A stretch of 64,000 nucleotides of DNA from Reticulascus tulasneorum (taxonomy: Eukaryota; Ascomycota; Sordariomycetes; Glomerellales; Reticulascaceae): assembly GCA_001557505.1 (NCBI GenBank), contig LSAX01000001.1, forward strand, positions 3,534,001-3,598,000. The letters are read 5' to 3'. Position 1 is the first letter of the stretch. Every line of letters starts with the position of its first letter. Under the pieces are notes generated by a model that was not told where the DNA came from, did no database searches, and saw only the letters and a program-made list of their open reading frames with translations. The translations under genes and the position numbers were made by a program. Shown piece by piece: positions 59,052-64,000 of this stretch.

Positions 59052-59896
59052 TTAGATTTTGGCTAGGAATGTCCCAAAGCAAATGTCGGGGGTATCGAAG
59101 AAAAGCGAAAGATGGAAATGTTGGACATCGTGTAGCCTGACTCCTGGGTGGGCCCAGGACCACAGCCACCAGAAGACCTCAGCGAGCCAATTGAAAATGC
59201 CGCCGTACAGGAGGCCTGCGACTGTCACCCGAGAGGGTTCCCTCCTATAGCAGCTGCAGCGAGCGACGATGTAGGCTGTATGAGAAAATATGCCAGGCCT
59301 TTGACTCGCAGCCTGATGGGGCTGAAGCATGAGGGCGCGAACAACGGTCATGTGAAATTGGCCCATGCGGTAGTGATTGATTGCCTGGGTAGTGAATCTA
59401 GTATATGTGTAGGTAGCATTCCAACGTGGGCGCGGCTGAGTCGATTCCATAGGGTTAGATCACATGGTACTCTTCCTGAGCACAACACAGCAATATCTTG
59501 CAATAGTAGAATGATAGACGTGAATAATCTAATGATATACACTTTAGCTTGCTGTACTGTGTACTGAGATCGTTGTGTTGATGAGACCTTATACTGTCTT
59601 ACTTCCGATTTCTAAATCGTGATCTTTTGGGGCATATTATGGGACCAGACTAACTTATGCGATTCCTAACATGATAATCATACCTGAGATCACGATGCCC
59701 TCTAAGCAGAATTGGTGGAGTTTCCGACAGTACCATTTCTCAAAATACCCACATTTCCTATGCGCCAGCCGGGAGTCAGACATGGCGCATGTGTGAGATC
59801 AGGGACATACTAAATAGAGTTCTGACCATCCACCCGTCAGTCTTACATCCCCACATCCCCTTTCAGCCTCATTTGAATCCCATCACTCACATCATC
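59052..59896. other. Intergenic region upstream of the NACHT-ankyrin gene
   Basis: The promoter of the NACHT-ankyrin gene (minus) and the 3' UTR of the dehydrogenase gene (minus) fall here. It is AT-rich between about 59470 and 59760. Frames at 59052-59567 have no domain. No neighbouring effector gene of the kind sometimes paired with STAND receptors is found. Confidence 0.5.
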
Positions 59897-61080
59897 CTAC
59901 TGCTCAGAAACCAGCACTGTACTGCCCTCAGTATCCCTCTCCTCTTTCTCCTTCTCAACGTAGAACTTGTCGACGTCCTTCACAACTTGTCGCCCGGAAA
60001 AGTTGGCCATCAGTTCCTGTCCCTTCTTCCGCAGGTTGTTCTGATACCAGTCAGGCATAGCCCTCAGGGCTGTCAGTATGACTCCGGCCCCAGGAACAAT
60101 GACCTGGCCGCTCGTCCCGCTCAGCACCTTCTTCACGATGGCCTCGGCGACGGTCTCCGGCTCCAGCGCGGGCATCAGGAACGGTGTGTCTTGGTTATAA
60201 CCCGTGAACAGCGGAGTCTTGGTATAACCCTGGTGCACAATAACGGTGCGGACCCTCGGCGCCTTGTATCTTGTCTGCAGCTCCGCGGTGATGCCCTCAT
60301 GGAAAGCCATAGCTGCTGCCTTGGACGCACCATAGTCTACCATGTTTGGGACTGCGAGCCAAGCTGCGTAGGAGGCGACGGTAACGATCATACCGTGGTT
60401 GATGGCCACCATGTGCGGCAGGAACTCCTTCGTTGTCCAGTAGTGCGCAAGGGTATTGACATCGAAGGTAAATCGAATATCGCGCTCGCTAGAGTCGAAG
60501 ACGGTCTTGCCACGTGCTACACCAGCATTGTTGATGAGGATCGTGGGATGTCCGACCTGAGCCCGGACCTCCTTGGCCACAGCCGCGAGCTTCTCTGTCG
60601 AAGTGAGATCACACTTGTAGTAATGCACATTGGAGGCTGGAAAGTTAGCGCTGGCACCTCAATCTTTGGCAGTTATCATCACTCACCCGTCTCGAATGCC
60701 ATCGGCTGAATGTCCAGCACCACGACCTTGACGCCCTTCTCCGCGAAGAATTTCACAATGTGGCCGCCAATGCCTCCGGCGCCACCAGTGACGACCACGA
60801 TCTCCTTGCTCCAGTCATACCGGTCGCCGATCCAGTTGTTGAGGACTTTGCCGGAGTACCACTTGTTGACCCATCTTGCGACGGAGAAGTAGAACAGGAG
60901 CTTGAAGCGGGAGAAGGCGAGAGCATGGAGGATCGACAAGTCGCCGCCTTTCTTCGTATATCGCGCCAGCAGGAGGAATGGGAGAAGGACAACGGGATTG
61001 AAAGCTGTTTGCCCGATGAGCTTGAAGATGGGGTCTGCTACGAGGCCCTCGCGGGGGAGGAAACCCTTGTGCATAGGCAT
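59897..61080 (-). CDS. Membrane-anchored short-chain dehydrogenase/reductase, retinol dehydrogenase/17-beta-HSD11-like
   Basis: Exons 61080-60687 and 60636-59897 give 377 residues; the 50-nt intron has GCTAAC before the acceptor. A hydrophobic N-terminal segment (NPVVLLPFLLLARYT) and a second near 60 (FKLLFYFSVARWV) suggest membrane or lipid-droplet binding. The Rossmann motif is VVVTGGAGGIGGH; NNAGVARG follows, and the catalytic pair is in DYGASKAAAMAF (YxxxK). This matches the SDR16C-like group acting on lipids, steroids or retinoids. The C-terminus is charged (EKEKEERDTEG). The substrate is not known. Confidence 0.9.
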
Positions 61081-61781
61081 GATGGAGGAGATATCGCTGC
61101 GCGGCCTATGTCATTCAATCTACGAGACAATACTAGAGATGAAAGCGATTGGACTGGCAGGCAACTAGATTGAATTGGAAGAGCACGCGAGACTTCAAGC
61201 TAAACTGCTGGCGACCACCTAAATAAAGAAATACTTCGAGCCAAGCACATTACATCTTCCCTCAGACAGACGAGACCTGAGACAGACTAGCTCCCCCACA
61301 TGATGATGGAGCTACCACATACCGAGGCTGGTCCGCCACGAGTGCGGGGAATGCTGGTCTTCAGCGTTGCAAGTGAACGGATGCATCTCCACTACCATCG
61401 CACCCTCCTCACGACCACAAGCGACGGGACTACCTGCATGCCGGATCGGGTGGTAGCGCTCTTGGTGATCAGCTTCAGGAAACCAGTTCGTTGCGTGAGG
61501 GCCGCGGTGACATGTCCGGCCTGCCACCAAGCGCAGCCAATCATTTTAAAGCATATCCGTACTTTTCTAGGTCCATTGAAATGTGGAACGTGTCTTGGAC
61601 ATTGATTGTTGTCTATTATAAGTACCAGACTCATATTAGGAGTCAAGTTCTATGTAGGAAGGCCGTAAATTATACATATAATGTGGAGTCTCGGCGGCTC
61701 ATTTAAGGTAACATGTACTAATACAAGGTCATGAGGGTATCATTGAAATTTGAAATAGTATGCAGGCCGCTTCTCGACCTC
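61081..61781. other. Intergenic region between the SDR gene and a secreted-protein gene
   Basis: The promoter of the dehydrogenase gene (minus) and the 3' UTR of the secreted-protein gene (minus) lie here. Frames at 61300-61706 overlap on both strands and have no domain. No gene is supported. Confidence 0.5.
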
Positions 61782-62714
61782 TCAAAGCACGAACGCGAAT
61801 CCAATAGCCAGCAAGCATAAGGACCGCGCTCCGCTTCTCCAGCTCAAGGACTCGGCTCCGGAACCCAGCCCATCTTGCGGTTGAGCTTCGGGCTTCGGGC
61901 CGCCGAATTCGCGGTTGTCGCCGTCGACTTTGACTTCCACTTGTCTCGAGTCGCCTGGCGCAAACAGGATGCCTACGGCATTAGCTGTAGGGGCATCTAT
62001 TTGTTCCGGGGTCATCATGGTGTTGTCCAGCAGGTCGCACGACGGGCGGTCGCTTCTCTCCTCAATCTCGTTTGTGACGGAGATTGGCAGATCGAAAATG
62101 GTGTAGTGATCCTCGCCGTTCAGTCGATAGTTTTGCCGGATTGAGATCTGGCGATTGAATTAGCCTCCGGTACGGATCTCGCGACTCTGCCCACGAATAA
62201 CTTACATTGTATGACCCGCGATCACTGCCAACTGTTCTGGGGAACCCGTTGCCTACTAGACAATCTGGCCAGCGCCAGTTGATGTGTTTCACCGTACTAC
62301 CGGGCTCTTGGAACATGATGTTCCCCAGGCTCGCGTTGTTTGCTGAGGCCGTGACATTGGTGATCGTGAAGTTTCGTCCAGTGCTGTAACTATACAGGAA
62401 CATGCTGATATTGTAAATTGCGCTGGGACTATCATCCGCATATGGTGGCAATGGCATCCTGCCATTTGTCGACACGTCTAACGCGACATGGAGATTATCT
62501 AGAGACTTGATTAGACCGTAAACCTATTGTTTGGTTCGCTGGGGTCCATCTACTGACCTCCTCCCAAAGGAGTCCCGGGCTGAGGAGCATCCAGAATTAC
62601 CAAGCCAGGCGTGAATACCTGACCTCCCGCGATAGTGAAGTTAAGGTCTTGCGCCAATGTAGGGCGGACAGCTAACAACGGCAGCAGCGCCGTGAGAGGA
62701 AGTAAGGAGATCAT
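61782..62714 (-). CDS. Secreted, probably GPI-anchored protein of unknown function
   Basis: Three exons, 62714-62558, 62498-62206 and 62147-61782, give 271 residues; donors are GTCAGT and GTAAGT and both junctions keep phase. A signal peptide (MISLLPLTALLPLLAVRPTLA) precedes a strand-rich globular domain: FTIAGGQVFTPGLVILDAPQPGTPLGG, IYNISMFLYSYSTG, then YRLNGEDHYTIFDLPISV as blocks. N-glycosylation sites are frequent (NFT, NVT, NAS). The end is a hydrophobic stretch after a Ser/Arg segment (ARSLCLLAIGFAFVL), fitting a GPI signal. I do not recognise the family. A wall-surface protein by layout. Confidence 0.78.
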
Positions 62715-64000
62715 TTAGGCAAAATCGATGTAACAGCAAGACGGTTAGGAGATATCTCGAGACGTTGAGGTTTGCCAGCAACAAAAGTTTGGCCCTCGAC
62801 CTAACGGGAAAGAGGCCAGTATTTAGCCAGCGAGGCACCCACGAGGTTTGCCAGGGTGTGCTTGATGAGATGGACCCGAATTGTGGAGAATCGCGATATG
62901 ATCGGATGTGGCGCGATGTGGATTGGCGACAGAAGCACACTTGGACAACAGAGAAAGAAGCAGAAGAAGGAGAGAATTGAAAGGATGGCAGACGCTTTCT
63001 TGAAAGGATGGTAGGCAGCACTGGCTAACCTGATCTTTTCGACTACTGGAATTCATGCGGATCCCTAGCCGGATGACAGACGGCCGAGCAGCCTTCTATG
63101 TACGTTTGCTACGATACGCGAGGCGCCCATGCTGCACTTCTGGCAGAAGTCTGTGGGTAGGAATGGGAAGAATGACGTGAGTTGTACCAATCTGGACCCC
63201 TCGAACCCTGAGAAAACACCGTTAAACCGTCTTTGGATAGGGTATAGTGGACGAAGTTAAGATGGTTGACCATGCACTGCAGGGTTGGGTGTGACATTTC
63301 TTGATGCAAGGCAGGTTTCAGACTGATGAAATCGTAATGGGGTGGTCGGCAGGGTGGCCCGCGTGGGTAAGGGTGGGATGATGATGATGACGATGAAGCG
63401 AAATTAACAAAACCGTGGGCATGGGTGACAGGGGAAAACCACCAGGTCGCGGCGCACGGGCCGATGCCTCCTTCGAGGACCAGGTTATTGGGAATACAGA
63501 GCTGCGAGACAATGGCAATGTCTCCGACCTACATTCAAACATGTTCAGCGATAAACTATTCTGAACAGTGCTGTTTCTTAGCCCAATGTCTCTCATTCAA
63601 AGATGAATATCTCACATGCTCTAATGTAGAAAAGTACCCGCTTCAACATGAGGGCTGGCCGGATTGGGAGCAGCTCTTGATCCGATTGTTTCCTTTTGGC
63701 ATCACGTCCTAAGTCTTTGTAGGCTTGGCATCCTCTCTCATCCAACTCCTGGGCGACATGCTTTCCGAACTTTCCAGGACAATGTTCTGAAGCACCTCTA
63801 CCATGGGGCCTTGATCTCTGCCGCCCCAGAGAATGTGCCATCTCCTATGAGTCCAATGCGGACAGGCTGACTGAAGACAGACATTTGCTACCCGCCGTGC
63901 TCACAAATGATGATAACTGCGGCGCAGAATCCGGTTTGGGGAGATATCACAACACTCAGCCATGGTTCTGCTCAGCAGCAATATGCTGCGCTCGGCTTGT
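62715..64000. other. Right-end region with no supported gene
   Basis: The left part is the promoter of the secreted-protein gene (minus). Frames at 62765-63841 on both strands are short, overlap and have no domain. A partial gene running past the window end cannot be excluded. Confidence 0.5.

Overview
The window is nuclear DNA of a filamentous ascomycete (Pezizomycotina, most likely Sordariomycetes). Genes are compact and carry short introns (about 46-140 nt) with GT..AG ends and CTAAC/CTGAC-type branch sites just before the acceptor. Typical Pezizomycotina families are present: a HET-domain protein, a NACHT-ankyrin STAND protein, F-box proteins, and WSC and GPI-anchored wall proteins. Exon boundaries were rebuilt by hand by matching reading phase and protein families. 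Many real genes start or end inside introns that break the simple open frames. No transposon, rRNA, tRNA or CRISPR array was found.

Layout. 1-4.9 kb is essentially gene-free, with one doubtful small two-exon frame near 0.6-0.9 kb, and runs into the long pyrimidine-rich leader of a SAM-PH polarity protein (5.0-7.5). Then come a superoxide-dismutase-fold mitoribosomal protein (8.3-9.2, minus), a conserved acidic protein of unknown role (10.5-11.7, minus), a HET-domain protein (13.0-15.0), the mitochondrial thiamine pyrophosphate carrier TPC1 (15.6-16.7), a nucleoside hydrolase (16.9-18.3, minus), a RED-like splicing factor (18.9-20.5, minus) divergent from REV1 (21.0-24.5), a WSC/GPI protein (24.8-25.4, minus), mitochondrial intermediate peptidase OCT1 (26.3-28.7, minus) divergent from MICOS subunit MIC26 (29.0-29.8), tRNA dihydrouridine synthase DUS2 (30.2-31.5, minus), a secreted Cys-rich protein (32.3-33.1), inorganic pyrophosphatase with a mitochondrial-type upstream extension (33.6-35.1), mitoribosomal mL53 (35.5-35.9, minus) divergent from the SNARE SEC20 (36.2-37.5), a small GPI-anchored Cys protein (39.2-39.8), methylthioribulose-1-phosphate dehydratase MDE1 (40.0-40.9, minus), calnexin (42.5-44.5) and methylmalonate-semialdehyde dehydrogenase (45.4-47.2).

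From about 47.8 kb the content becomes more accessory: an F-box protein, an aromatic-ring FAD monooxygenase (50.0-52.2, minus), a second F-box-like protein (53.1-54.6, minus), a NACHT-ankyrin protein whose repeat array contains a 306-bp tandem duplication that reads as perfect (55.7-59.1, minus), a membrane-anchored short-chain dehydrogenase (59.9-61.1, minus) and a secreted, probably GPI-anchored protein (61.8-62.7, minus).

Themes. Many genes serve mitochondria (two mitoribosomal proteins, TPC1, OCT1, MIC26, MMSDH and probably a second form of pyrophosphatase). OCT1 could process the pyrophosphatase presequence, which ends in a recognisable OCT1-type octapeptide site. The most unusual locus is the NACHT-ankyrin gene, because of its freshly duplicated repeats and an intron whose retention would make a NACHT-only protein.
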